A stretch of DNA of 64,000 nt, taken from contig CP093829.1 in NCBI GenBank assembly GCA_033063855.1, forward strand, positions 17,267,537-17,331,536, given 5' to 3'. Both the position numbers and the translations under genes were made by a program. The notes below the pieces were generated by a model, which saw only the letters and a list, made by a program, of their open reading frames with translations, did not search any database and was not told where the DNA came from. Positions 12,101 to 25,369 of this stretch are shown here, one piece after another (the first letter of the stretch is position 1; every line of letters begins with the position of its first letter). This DNA is from Smittia aterrima. Its lineage: Eukaryota > Arthropoda > Insecta > Diptera > Chironomidae.

Positions 12101-12897
12101 CGATAAGAAAATGGAAATAAAACTTTTGCAATATAAAAGTGTGTGCGAGTGTCTCTCTCTCTCTCGCTCACTTCGTTGCTTCAAATAAATCAAAACTTAT
12201 CTCACTTCGTTCACATACTTCGTTTCTTATGTTTCAGTTGTGTTTAATATCGTTCTCGATGTCGTTATCATCTCGTCGAGATCTTAATATGTGTAATTAT
12301 ACATTCATTTTCCCGCTCAGCAGATTTTCCTTTTGTTTCTCTCCTCGCGCGTTCCGAAGGGATTTTTCTTTTATCAGTCGAGATAGCAAATTTAAATAAA
12401 TTTCTCCCTCGAAATCATTCTGAGATGATGATGATGAAGCAACAAGAGCCAGTTGGAAAGTTCTTCTAACGAATTTGTTTTAAATTTCCTCCTCCCTCTG
12501 ATATCTCACTCATTCTGAACGACTTAACAAATATCTCATAATAATAATCGCAGTTATTCCCTTCGTACAGCCAAAGCGAGAATGTGTTTCTAGTGATTAC
12601 ATTAATGTCGCTTTTATTCACGTCTAACATGTTTATTATCGTATCGTTCAGTTGGAGCGAGAGAAACGCAGACGTGCCGTTATGGGATTTTGAATATTCG
12701 CACTGCTCGGATGGAATGAGCTCTGCTCGCGCTTCAAACATTTTATCGTCGAAAAGTATTTTCTTGCAGTTAATAATCACAGCTGAATAATTTTGTCATC
12801 TAATAATGAAGCCAACTTTATGAATTCTTAATATTATCTTCACACTCTTCTCCTTCTTCTCTCATACATTGCCATGGGTGGCTTCTAAGAGGATTAA
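6181..12897 (+). repeat. inverted duplication, left arm, block 1
   Basis: Nearly identical, as reverse complement, to 52735-59445 inside u-shaped intron 1; lengths are 6717 and 6711 bases. The distal break lies where AGTAA(T/C)TTCCAGTGAGAACT begins. It contains no gene; frames found here appear in mirror image in the other arm. Confidence 0.9.
11940..12400 (-). repeat. 460-base module, copy 1 of 3
   Basis: Near-identical to 37269-37727 and 53289-53746, in opposite orientation to both. It contains a CT-rich run (TCTCTCTCTCTCGCTC) and several GATA-type sites such as CTTATCTCA and GCGATAAGAA. Confidence 0.8.
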
Positions 12898-15450
12898 GGA
12901 GTTTCGAGAGTGAAGAAGTCTTAAGCTCAAAACTTATCTGCGTTTGTCGTATCATCGCACGCATTTCAATCACGATACGCAAACAAAAGGAATCGACGCG
13001 GAAACGAACAAGGCACATCTGTCGATGACTGATTTATCGTCTTTCACTCCATAAGTTTCTCGTTTCGATATCGAGAATCTTCTGCATTTCCTGCTGAAGC
13101 CCTCAAGACGAGAATTTATGACGAAGAACTGCAGGAAAGAAAGCGTTTCGATAAAGTTCAAACTACTTTGAGTACAAGCGAGCGAGAGATTAAGAGCGAG
13201 AAGCCGCCGCGAAAAGATTAAAATTATTTAACAACATTTGTCATTAAGTGCTTTCCGAAGATAGACTCGAGATAACATTGTATCAACAGCGGTTTTTCTT
13301 TCGCCGGAGCTGTAAAATTAAAGCATTGATCCATTAAGAGCTTTTTGATGCCGCACCGGCAACTTTATCGCTCTCCATCATCATCATTAGCATAAAAAGT
13401 TTAATCTTTGAATTTATTTCATCGCTTTGTTGAGTGTGTGCGAGATGAACGTTCACATTTAACGTTTGAAATTAACGATTATCAATTGAGAGGAATCTCA
13501 TGTTAAGAATCTTTATCTGATCTTTTCAATTTCAACTTTTTCGACTTGACAACGCATCAACAGCAGTTCATATTGTTATGTCAATTTGCATGATTCAACA
13601 GTCACTGCCAAAGCAGGCAAATAAATTAATGTTTTTATGGACAAAACATGAAGAGATCTCATCGAGATGATAAAAAAGAAGTAAAACTTTTGCATTTGAT
13701 ATCGTCGCAAGTTGTCTTTAAATTTAATATCAACGACGACAGTTCCTCCGATGAACGTGAATGAGACGAAAGATTTCATTCATCCAGACACATTCAGATA
13801 CAATGGAAACGATGTTTGAATGCTTGTTAAATCAACAATTGTGCTCTTGAATTGTACACACGACAACGACGGAGTCGACGCTATCGAGCGTCTGCAGGAA
13901 TTCTGAAAGTTTTGTGTTGAAAGATAAGAGAGTGAGTTGAGGTTGAGAGATGAGTCTGCAATTTATGTTCATCAGCCTTTTCAGTTATGAAATGTGTTTG
14001 ACGATAACAAAATCGCAATACGTTGAATTGAATTCTTAATCAAGCAGCTCAAGCGATAGCACAGCTTATAAACAAACAAAACAGTTCGTTCGACTTCCGT
14101 CGTAAAATAATTAAGTCGACGGAAAAGTTTTCGAAAACAAAAAACTAATTTCAAATTCATTTTGCATCGAACGAAAATTCAATTTCCTTTCACCGGAAGT
14201 GCAATGAAGAATGAAAAATATTTTTGAATAAACACAAACCGAGCAGTGAGAAATGTTTTTCTTCCTTCGTCGTGGCTAAGCTTCGAGGATTGAATTATTT
14301 CCTAAGCGGTTGACTCGAACGCAAGTGATTTAAAGCGAAATCACGACAAAGCCATTAGAGATTAGACAAAGAACTTTTTTCTCTGTGTTTGGTGCGAATG
14401 ACTGAGTCGACGTCAACTCAGATAGCGTCAACAGTAATTTATATTCGTCAATGTGGTGAAAACTGATAAACAACCGAAAGCCAGGAGGATACAGCGCAAT
14501 AATATTGGAGGATCAAAATAACTCAGACGAGTGACAATATTTTTTTTAGCTCGAAGCTTTTTACAAAGTACACTCGAGCGAGAGCATCATCAGTCTTTGG
14601 GATGAGGCGATAGGAAATTAGCGATAAAAACATTGATGAATTGTCGTCGCTCAACCGCATCAAACGTTTCATTTTTTTCCTCTCTGCTAATTTCGTATCC
14701 TCAACGATAAGTCGCCTGTTCAAAATGATTGTTTTGGATTTATTGAAATTCCAAACGAGACAACATAAATTCCGATTTCTCAGCCGCGATAAGCAACTTC
14801 TTACATGAGCACAAGAAAATATGAAAATTTATGCAATTAGTTTGATTGTTTGTTCATTCATTGTTCTCCAGCGAAAAACACAATAAACAATTTGTTGTTC
14901 TCGCGATCACCTTTCGGCTTCTCCTTTCTGATTGCGCTCTGTCTTGCGATCAAGATAACTCTCGATGCGGAGTCGAACGTTCAACGATTTTATTTTGCGC
15001 AAAAAGGAAAGAAGTTTTTTTTAATAAAAATTTCATGGATCGCCGCACATGTGGGACAAATTTCTCGAGCCATTAAATCGAGCAATTATTGATTTGAAAT
15101 GAAATTAGTTTTGACGGCTGTGTGTTCGAAAAATTGTGAAAGAAGAAGTTTAATTGAAAATCCGCGAATTGTCAGGAAGTCGCAATCGAACCGTCAAAAC
15201 AATTATTTTCCCGTTCGCTTTAAAACCCAAACCGAAGCTGAGATCAAATTGAAAAGTTATTTTTCAATTGAAAAGCTCTCGAGTTGACACATGAATGTAG
15301 CATTGCGTTGTCCCCGAAGATAAAAAGTCGTCATTGAAGGAATAAATTGAAAACCCCAACAAGCAGCGCTTGGTCTGCGGTGAAATGTCATTCCATTTAT
15401 TTCCTATCAGCATCGCTCAATCGTTATTTGCTGAAATATTCGTGATATTA

Positions 15451-15877
15451 AATTTCAATTTACTGTGAAATCAATGAGCGACCCATCTCAACTCCCCGCA
15501 CATTTTCAAATGCTATCAGCTCGTCGATATCGGTTCGAAGCCTCGGTCAGAGAAGGAAAATATAAATTTATGATGATTTGATGTGAAAACGGTGAACAGC
15601 TTCTTGCCGACTCACTCGTTCGTTCATTCGTTTGTTTGTTGTTCTTTCTCCGTTCGTCTCGTGTCTTCCCATTTCAAATGTTATGAGTTTGCGTTGGCGG
15701 CTTCCTGATAACATTTTATATTGAACACTTTCCGTTCAAAATGCAAAACTCACTCTCGTCGATGACGACGATGAACGTAAGTAACAAAATGTTAACGACA
15801 CAAAAGCTGGGTGAGAAGACTCCGATAGCATCCTCAATCATTCGGTCGGAGGGACAGTTAAATATATTTAAATGATT
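15451..15877 (+). repeat. 425-base inverted repeat bracketing GLDC, left copy
   Basis: Reverse complement of 21112-21537, essentially identical where compared. The outer edge is at AATTTCAATTTACTGTGAAA and the inner edge at AAATGATTGAC. The pair encloses 5.2 kb holding the complete GLDC gene. Confidence 0.85.
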
Positions 15878-15911
15878 GACACTCAAGAGAGTTTTCATAA
15901 AAAATTGAGAA

Positions 15912-15917
15912 TTTATT
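15912..15917 (-). promoter_or_regulatory. polyadenylation signal AATAAA of GLDC
   Basis: The minus strand reads AATAAA about 80 bases after the GLDC stop codon. Confidence 0.5.
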
Positions 15918-15994
15918 TGCAGTAAAAAATTTTATAGATTGAAAACACTTTACGCTTAACGATAACAACATGGCAGCATCATAAAAGTTGAGAT

Positions 15995-18900
15995 TTATGT
16001 GTACAAATCAGGGAGAATGGGCGGACATGTGCAAACCAAGTGCTTGTCGCCGTAGGCATCATCGATTCTGGCAACAGTTGGCCAAACCTTCGAGTCTGGT
16101 CTCACAAAAGGCTGAAAAAAATTAATTCGAATGTGAAATTGTTGAATGAAGTTTGGGAACCTGTTTGAACTTACAGCTGGGAACGCGGCTTGCTCTCTCG
16201 TGTAAGGTCGATTCCATTCGCTGTTGACAACTTGGAATTGCGTATGCGGTGACATTTTCAATGGATTAACTTTGATGTCCATTTTTCCTTCTTCGATCTC
16301 TCGGATTTCTTCTCGGATCGTCACGAGAGCTTCACAGAATCTGTCAAGTTCTTCTTTGTCTTCAGACTCAGTTGGTTCAATCATGAGAGTTCCAGCGACG
16401 GGCCATGACATTGTTGGAGCGTGGAATCCATAATCCATCAGTCGCTTAGCAACATCAACAGCTTCGATATTTGCTGTTCTCTTGAAGTCACGAATATCAA
16501 GAATGAACTCGTGAGCAACCAAACCTGATGCTGGATCCTTGTAGAGAGTCTTATAGTAAGGTTCAAGCTTCGCTGACATATAATTTGCATTTAAGATTGC
16601 GACCTGAGTTGCTCTGCGAAGACCTCGTCCTCCCATAAGTTTGATGTAAGCCTTAAACAAATTTCCTGTTAATAAATTGAGTAAAGTTTCCCTTACTCTG
16701 ACTTACCCAAGAAATTGGAAGAATCGCTGAGCTGCCATAAGGCGCTGCTGAAATAGTTCCAAAGCTTTGATTGTCTTCTAATCCAAAAATGTCGATAACT
16801 GGATGATCTGGCAAGAATGGCGACAAATGCTTCTTCACTCCGATCGGACCCATTCCTGGACCTCCGCCGCCATGAGGGATGCAGAACTGAAAAAAAAAGA
16901 ATTCATCAAAATATACAGAAATAAAATATTTTAATGAAAAACTTACAGTTTTGTGAAGATTCAAATGTGAGACATCGCTTCCATAATCTCCAGGTCTACA
17001 AAGACCGACCTGAGCATTCATGTTAGCTCCGTCGAGATAAACTTGTCCTCCATGCTTGTGAATCAAATCACAAATTTCAGCGACTCCTTCTTCATAGATT
17101 CCGTTGGTTGAAGGATACGTAAGCATGAAGCAAGAAAGATTGTCGCTGTGCTCTTCAGCCATTTCTTTGAGATGAGCTAAGTCGATTGTTCCGTCGCTTG
17201 CTTTAACTTTGATTGCCTCAACTTGCATGCCCGCCATTTGAGCTGATGCAGGATTTGTTCCATGCGCTGACACAGGAATCAAACAAACCGTTCTGTGATG
17301 ATGTCCGTTTGCTTCGTGGTATCCTCTGATTGCTCTCAGTCCAGCGTATTCTCCTTGAGCTCCTGAGTTTGGTTGGAATGAAATTTTATCGTAGCCAGTA
17401 ATTTCACAAAGATCCTTTTCGAGTTCATTGAACATTTGATGATAACCTTTCGCCTGATCGACTGGAGCGAAAGGATGAATATCTGTGAAGTGACGGAAGG
17501 AGCAAGGAATCATTTCTGTCGTTGAATTCAATTTCATTGTGCAAGACCCCAATGGAATCATCGAATGAACTAACGAGATATCTTTGTTCTCAAGCTGCTT
17601 CATGTATCGAACCATTCTCGATTCGCTGTGATGTTTACTGAAGATTGGATGAGTTAAGTAAGCTGATGTTCGTTTGAACTCTGAGTTAGCAATGTTTTGT
17701 GAGAGAGCTGCTGGATCTTCGAGAATATCAGACAAAGAGTCGGCTTTGAAAATCCAAAGAAGATCTTCAATGTCTCCTGTCTTGACAGTTTCATCGAGTG
17801 CAATTGTGATCGATCCATCGCTGACGTATCTTAAATTGATTTCCTTCTTCTTCGCACGTTCCTTGATGTCATCAATTGTCAAACCATTTGGAACAACGCG
17901 AATTGTATCAAAGAAAACTTCGTTGAGTTGCTGATGTCCTGCTCTCTTCAAACCATAATTCAAGGCAAGTGTTGCGTTGTGAATGTGACTTGCGATGTCT
18001 TTTAATCCTTCTGGGCCATGATAAACAGCGTACATCGCTGACATGTTAGCAAGCAATGCTTGAGCAGTGCAAATGTTACTCGTCGCTTTATCTCTTCTGA
18101 TATGTTGTTCTCTAGTTTGTAAAGCCAATCGATAAGCGTCATGTCCATCATGATCTCTTGTAACTCCAACCATTCTTCCTGGAATTAATCGAACGAGTTT
18201 CTGTTTACAAGCGAAGAATCCAGCGTGTGGGCCACCATAACCAAGAGGAACTCCTAATCGCTGTGAAGTTCCGACTGCAATGTCAGCTCCAAACTCTGCT
18301 GGCGGTCGAAGAAGTGTCAAAGCTAATAAATCAGTTGCAACACAGACGAGAGTCTAAAACATTTTGAAAGTTAATTAAAAAGGTTGACAACGAAATGATT
18401 GTTCTTACTCCGTTCTTTCTAGCTTCCGTTGCGATGTCTTCGAAGCATGAAACGTCGCCATGCGTGTCTGGATATTGCAGCAAAATTCCGGAATATTCGT
18501 GATTAGCGAAGTTTGCTTCAGAAATCGGCCCAACAACGACATCGATGTCAAATGCTTTTAATCTCGTCTCAACAACTGAGAGAGTTTGTGGATGAAGATT
18601 TTGCGACAGGTAAATCTTTCTTCGCTTATTGTGACGGAAGCACAAGCTCATTGCCTCAGCTGCTGCTGTTCCCTCATCAAGTAAACTTGCATTAGCAACA
18701 TCAAGTCCAGTCATTTCAGTTACAAGTGTTTGATAGTTCAAAAGAGACTCGAGACGACCTTGCGCGATTTCTGGTTGGTAAGGAGTGTACTGAGTCGTCC
18801 TAAATGAGAAATCATTTGATAAAAATTAAAGTTTACTTCATTAAATGTTTCAACTCACCATCCTGGATTCTCAAAGATATTTCGAAGGATTGGATGGGGA

Positions 18901-19656
18901 ACGTAACAATTGTGATAGCCCATGCCGATATAAGAGCGCCAGATGTTATTCTTCTTTGCCACAGCCCGGATTCGATTAATCAGTTCGTGCTCATCTGCAA
19001 TCGCAATTCATTTTATTGTCTCCGTCAGCAATGAAAACAAAAAGCTGTAAAATATTTTAATACGAGCGTGTCTGATAGTGAAGAACGACGACGTTATGAT
19101 TGCTGGGGGTATACGAGGCTGATAAGCAACCGCATGAGACGTAAACAATGGGAAGATTCATGGGGTTCGACTGAAGGCTTCTCGTGTAAAGCGATGATGA
19201 TAAGTTTTGAGTGTGACATGAGATGAGAATGAATCTGCGCACGAATAGCGCGAACGTTATCAGACGAGCGGATGACCTATTGGCGAACCTGTCAAACTTA
19301 AGCTACAAATTATCTCGTCGTTTACTCACTCAATGGCTCGTCGATCTGTAAATCGCGATCGAATTTGATTTTCTTCGGGACAACTTTGTCCGTTAACTCG
19401 TCGAGGGTCTAGAAATTAAGTGAAATGTTGGGAAACTCATCGAATCGAAAGGAAATCTCACTTTGAAGCCAAGCAAATCAAGCATTGACACGACATCTGT
19501 CTTCCTTGGTCCAATGTGCCTCGTGGGAAATTCACTTTTGTTCTGGAAAACTTCTTTCACTGTCGCCATCGCTCGAATCGATTGTCGTTGAACTTCATGA
19601 CTGTAACGAACTCTTCCGAATTGCACGGCAAAATGTTTCACCAAATTCCGTTGCAT
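15995..19656 (-). CDS. GLDC: glycine dehydrogenase (decarboxylating), mitochondrial P protein
   Basis: PLP-dependent P protein of the mitochondrial glycine cleavage system. It decarboxylates glycine and passes the aminomethyl group to the lipoyl H protein. Eight minus-strand exons were placed by GT/AG sites and family alignment: 19462-19656, 19330-19408, 18859-18994, 18409-18799, 16947-18353, 16707-16886, 16175-16651 and 15995-16111. They total 2982 bases, 993 residues, close to the roughly 1000 usual for animals. The start is ATG at 19656 (MQRNLVKHF, a basic, acid-poor targeting peptide); the open frame upstream has only a TTG. Landmarks: WRSYIGMGYHNC, GTAAAEA, GVPLGYGGPHAGFFA, REQHIRRDKATSNICTAQAL, SCTMKLN, SAHGTNPASA, YLDGANMNAQVG, the PLP lysine in HLNLHKT (about residue 735), then HGGGGPGMGPIGV and a C-terminal CTCPP. 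All key motifs are intact. Bracketed by a 425-base inverted repeat. Confidence 0.96.
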
Positions 19657-20551
19657 TGCTTGAATTATTTTTTGATTAAAACACTTCCGAGATTGACAGC
19701 CGACAGTTCCCAACTGAGGAATTTATTCGACTGATCATCTTTAATCAAACGGCGAATTCATTTTTCTCTCCAGAGATTCTCAATATTGAGATGAATCAGT
19801 TTCAAAGTTTCTTTAGACAATCAGACGATTCAGGAGGCTCAGCTGCTCCTTCTCTACTTCATTCTTATCTGAAATTAAAGCTCAAATCATTCTCTCCAGG
19901 GCATCACAATTAACGCGAGCCAGACTCCAATGAATTCCAAGCCAAATTCGATTCAGGATGGTGCAAACCAAAAAAGTTGTCTTTGGCTTCGTATAAATGC
20001 AATACGCTTTTATTTCCATGTTTAATCTCGATAAGTATCCGAATATGTTAAATCCATATCCTTAAAAGCAATATTTAACGAATAATAAAGCCCGAACGTA
20101 CTGCACCAGCCTGTCGATATCAATTTCGAGAAGTTTTTTGATCTTCAAGCGTTTTCGTTGCAGTGTTTTCATTTATTTACTCTCTTTTCTCCATTGAACG
20201 TAACACATTATTGGACGATTGCGATAATATTCAAATTCCCGCGATTTCTTGTTAATTTCACGAGATCTCTGGTCGAGCGATTAAAGTCGAGGGACGGAGG
20301 GAACGTGAAAAGTTTTCCGAGGAAATCGCGCGATCTTAACTTGGTTTTTACGAGAGAATTTCAGAAACTTGCAAACGAGAAGTTTAATTAATGCCTAAAA
20401 ATCGCTCGAACCAGATTAAGCGCCCACCTATTGAAGAAGTTTGCTTATCACTTCGCAAAGCTTACAGACCTAATAAGGCGAATAAAGTAAAGAGAAAGAG
20501 ACGAAGCGGAATCGAACGAGATTAGTTGGAAAGCTGAATTCAATCAGCTCA

Positions 20552-20832
20552 TGCGATCAATTTCCTAGAAACACGAGCGACAACCTGGAGAACTTCACCT
20601 TATGCTCAATCGACACATTGAAAATCTTTTCTCACATTTCAATCATTGACGACTTCTTCGTGCTGCGCTTGCTGTGCATTTCGCAATTAAATTGGATGCT
20701 GGACGAATCGCTACAGCTTAATAAAGAAATCAAAATGGAAATTTGCAATTGAAGTTGCATGAAGTTCAAATAAAACAGAAACGACAATTGCAGAAACAAC
20801 GTGTTACATGACAATCAATTAATTCGCTCGCT
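20552..20832 (+). repeat. dispersed repeat, copy 2
   Basis: Partner of 4428-4655, same orientation. It ends with ACAACGTGTTACATGACAATC; the diverged copy near 57400 also has ACAACGTGTTACA. Confidence 0.5.
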
Positions 20833-21111
20833 ACAAGTTGCGACGGCGACTGTCAATGGGAGAAGATATCAATAAAGAGTTTCGCTTCTATGCAAGAGCT
20901 CGCTCGACGTGAGCCGTAAATCCTAAAGAAATTCAATTTAAATTCAGCATTAAAACTTTTTATGGACGACTTCTCGTTAGCTCGTGACTTGCTCATGATG
21001 TTTTTCTTCGTTCGCCCATTGAATTGATTGACTTCTTGACAGAAGATAAATATTTTGTCATAATAAAAAAAATATGATTTCAATATAAAAAGTTACGACG
21101 GAAATATCACG

Positions 21112-21537
21112 TCAATCATTTAAATATTTAACTGTCCCTCCGACCGAATGATTGAGGATGCTATCGGAGTCTTCTCACCCAGCTTTTGTGTCGTTAACAT
21201 TTTGTTACTTACGTTCATCGTCGTCATCGACGAGAGTGAGTTTTGCATTTTGAACGGAAAGTGTTCAATATAAAATGTTATCAGGAAGCCGCCAACGCAA
21301 ACTCATAACATTTGAAATGGGAAGACACGAGACGAACGGAGAAAGAACAACAAACAAACGAATGAACGAACGAGTGAGTCGGCAAGAAGCTGTTCACCGT
21401 TTTCACATCAAATCATCATAAATTTATATTTTCCTTCTCTGACCGAGGCTTCAAACCGATATCGACGAGCTGATAGCATTTGAAAATGTGCGGGGAGTTG
21501 AGATGGGTCGCTCATTGATTTCACAGTAAATTGAAAT
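21112..21537 (-). repeat. 425-base inverted repeat bracketing GLDC, right copy
   Basis: Mirror of 15451-15877. It sits upstream of the GLDC start, about 1.5 kb from the ATG. Confidence 0.85.
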
Positions 21538-23399
21538 GTTTGAAGCATTTGCGAGAGCAGTTGATGAAGGCGTGGAAAGTTTAAAGACGGATTCAACGAG
21601 TTGAGTGAGTTTTAAGCGAAATTTTTCGTTATTTCTGCGAGTTGCAGCTGTCGAGAGTTTCTAGGAAAAAAAAGTCGATGGAACTTCCTGCGGAAATCGA
21701 TTTGTGCAACAAGCGAAGTTAACGATCCATCGTGTCTGACCCACTTGCTTCGTGAAATGTTCAAAACACTTCAGTTAAAAAACTTCTAAGTTTCTGAAAA
21801 TGAGAAAAGTTTCGTCTTTAGCTCTCAAGCAGCAGCGTCACTTTCATTCCAATCTCGTCAGGTTCCATCACCATTTATCACTTCACTTCGCCTCGCAGCG
21901 CAAAAAAAGGTAGAAGAACAACATTTCAAAACTGTATAAATCGTCTAGGGTGGGATTACGATGCTTGAGTCCATCCATTCTACAAAATCCATTTCCTTTC
22001 AATTACATCGCAATTCCTGAAGCTGTCAAAATTTTATCTCGGAAATTAAAAATAACATCTTCACTTTTCCTCGAGGAAAACCCTTTTTCTGCTGCTCGCT
22101 CTCGCTCCGTCGCTTTTGATACTTTCAGTGACAGGAATGGATGGATCTCGTTCGCCTTCGGAATAAATCACACCTCATCGTCACCTCAAAATTATCAACA
22201 AACATACTTTGAGTGAACTTATCGCCCACTTTTGATATTAAAAAGTCTTTGGAAAATTAAGCAAGTAACTCAACATCAATAATTTTTGTTTGTTCTCCTT
22301 TAGACGCATCAACGCGTTCCTTCTCGAGGGTGAAAAGCGGAGCTCGCTCGGGGATGATAAATATCTCGGAGCGGATGTATCGCAACTTTGATGAATTGCT
22401 TATGAATATTGGAAATAAATAAAGAATGAATCTCTGATCGTTTTTCATTTTTTCCTTCATCGCCTTCTGCTTCGTGCAGAGAGAGAGAAAATTATGAAAA
22501 TTATCACCCGCCTCGGCATATTTTCATGATTTATTGGGAATTTTCTTAAATCAGCAAACATTACTTCTTCCAAGGAGCTGCTCAGGAACTCGAAGAATCG
22601 ACAAGTTAAACATGGAGCAAGGAAACGTTTGATAATTTTTCATTTCATCTGCTCGAGAAAAGATTAACTTAAGGAAATTGAATTTTCTTCTCTTCTCGAG
22701 AGGAAAAAATCGAAATAAATTATTGAAAGGCACGATTATGAATTTTAATGTGATAAATGAAAGGCTGAAATGATTAATTTCGTTGGAGAAAATAATAAAT
22801 TTGAACTCGAACGCAGGAATTGTCGATTATCTTTGTCGTTTTATTTTTTTTCGAGAGAGAGAACGTTCAAAGTCAACCAGCATAGCGAATAAAATTACAT
22901 TGAAGACAGGAAACAGAAAGAACGAGAAGCTGATAACGAGGAGGAATCCAAATGCTGGCTCTACCTGCAGAAACGACAAAAATTACAAGTTATCGCAAAA
23001 GCTAAAATGTTCTGTCACAAACTCAAAAGAGATAAAATTTAACTTTTTTTCCTCATCGTCTGAAATATGACGTTTCATTTTTTCGCGCAGTCCTCATGCA
23101 AGCATTTATGCAAAGTAAAATCTCTCGGGAAATTTATCAGCCAAAGGATGATACAGAAAGTTTCAACTTCTCTCTCATCCGATGAAAGCACGTGGAACAA
23201 AACTTCGTGAAAATGTTGCACTTTATGTTCGAAAAGCCGAAGATGAAAAATTCTCTCTCGTGAGAGAATTCGAAATTCTGCAAAAGCCGGTTAAACAGCC
23301 GGTTACTCTCAGACGTGATGTGAAGATATTTTCATGCAACTCTCCTTTCGAAAAGTTTCACCCTCACAACCTTTAATCACCCTAAGTTTCATCGAATGC

Positions 23400-24972
23400 C
23401 GATAAGACCTTGCGCAACTCTTGAACGGGATAGAAAAATGTTTTATGCTTATCGCAAAATTCCATTTCCTGAGGATTTTATCAGAGAACGGATAAAGCAT
23501 GGAAATCAACACACAGAGAAAGAAATGCTTTCCTATCGGACGTTTTAATCGCAAAACTGTTTTCCCTTCGAGTTGGAGTTGGAAACGAACGTTGGCTGGT
23601 GTTGTTGATAAACATTTCTTTTGTGGTTGTTGAGGCAAGTTCGCTTGCATTTGTCTAATTGCTGGTTTATCCTTCTTTTCGAGGATTCGTCGAGTGTCTG
23701 GGAATTGCATCGAAGAGTGCTATCGGGCAACACAGAAGTGACCTCGATACACCAAACGAGAGATCGTGATAAGGAATTCTCAGTCTCGCTTCGAACGTTT
23801 TCACGAAAAACGAGTCGGAAAAGAAAAGTTTGTGAGCGGCAGATCAACTTCGCGATAAGATCGTTGACGTCTGATAAGGAATTCGTAAAAAATGTTTCGC
23901 AGACATGAAACCATTAGAACGAGAAGTTGAGTTGAGTTGAGCGATGTTTTTCCGATGCGAAAGTGATCTGAGTAGTTCGAGGGGGATTCGAACGATGCAT
24001 TGCGATGATAGAATGGAAAATCATTTGCCTTTTGCAGAGACTCTTGTCTCACTCTCGATGATGATTCAATGAAGTGTCGAGGGCGAAAAAAAAGAGGCAG
24101 CGAGACTAAAAGCCACCAACTACACAAAGATTGAGCTGCAAGATTAAATGAGAAACAATAACTTTTGCCACTTTGATGCCGTTCAACTAGTCGAGAGTCT
24201 TTTTGCAGAAGCAGCATCAGCAGCCCATGATATCGATGTCGACTCGACGTCGTCGATGATGATTAGAGGAAAACGACGACGAGAGGAAAATTGAAAAGTT
24301 CCATTGAAATGTAAACCTGATGGATGAATAATCTTTTGTCGTTTGAATGGAGAGATTTGTGCTTGACAAAAAAATGAAAATGCTTTTGAACAACAAGAAG
24401 AGAAGAGAGTACGATGGAGATTTCCATGAAGCGATTCGCATTGAAACGTTTGCATAACCGATCGAGAGGAGCGATGAACAATGAACTTATTAAGAGCGGC
24501 GCATATGTGAGATTGGACATGGCAGAATGTCACTCGATACCTCGATTTGAATCACTCGGTGGTCTGTCAAGCTCAACTCTCCAAAAGGATTCTCATCTTA
24601 AAACCTAGAACGAAGCGATCGAATTAAATTTCACTCGCAGCGGCTTCACATTCTCGCTCGATAACAATACGAAGTGCTTTATAGTGTGGAAGAACGAAGG
24701 AAAATAAATTTAATGTGACTGGCAAACATTGAAGTCGCTTCTGTGGAGCGATAACGAGGAAAGAGTTTTTCCTTTTCATTTCTCATTTTGCATTTTGTGC
24801 AATGTACTGGATAGATAAGAATGTTTCGATTTTCTCCTCTCCACATTTTTTATCCATAAAACGAGAACATGCACAGAATTTTCTTTCTTTCCTTCTCGCT
24901 CTCTATGCAAAAGACCGATTGAGCTTCGTCTTATCACTCTTTCAAGTTTACATTTCTCGAATATATTTCACG
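23400..24972 (+). repeat. inverted duplication, left arm, block 2
   Basis: Reverse-complement match of 50010-51585 (1573 versus 1576 bases). The right edge is abrupt at ATATTTCAC; beyond it lie about 0.4 kb (24973-25369) without a counterpart. Confidence 0.9.
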
Positions 24973-25369
24973 GGAATGGGAAAGGTTCTTAGACTTATTA
25001 CAAAGCAATACTCTAAATAAATAAAGCGAAATTTATCGGAGCTCTGCACATGGCTGACTTTTATCGTAGAAAAAGCTGTAAAGCTCGTTCATTGCATTGT
25101 GCAATGTTGTATCGCTGCTTGATCTTGACTCTAACCAACGCTGATTGGTGCCGATCTTACAAACAAGTTCGCTTCGAAAGAAGTAAGACTGGTTACGCCT
25201 TCTCACCAAAACCTGTTATTTTCTTAAGCGCGCTGTTGTCAGGCTGTTAAAATGAATAATGTCGATCGGTAATGGAACTCCTCGGACAGTGAATCAATAA
25301 TCGAAAACAATCGAACAAAAGAAAGAACTTGATTTATCTTTATCGAGCGACTTCTTTCTCTTCGGTTCA

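Larger units (their letters stand above)
12898..23399. other. left-arm-specific 10.5 kb segment carrying GLDC
   Basis: This stretch interrupts the left arm between blocks 1 and 2. The corresponding place in the right arm holds an unrelated stretch of about 1.15 kb (51586-52734). Apart from GLDC and the repeats listed, no gene was recognised in 12898-15450, 19657-21111 or 21538-23399. Confidence 0.75.

Noticed and set aside
19657..19713. Longer GLDC N-terminus starting at 19713
   Set aside because: It begins with TTG, whereas ATG at 19656 gives a typical targeting peptide.
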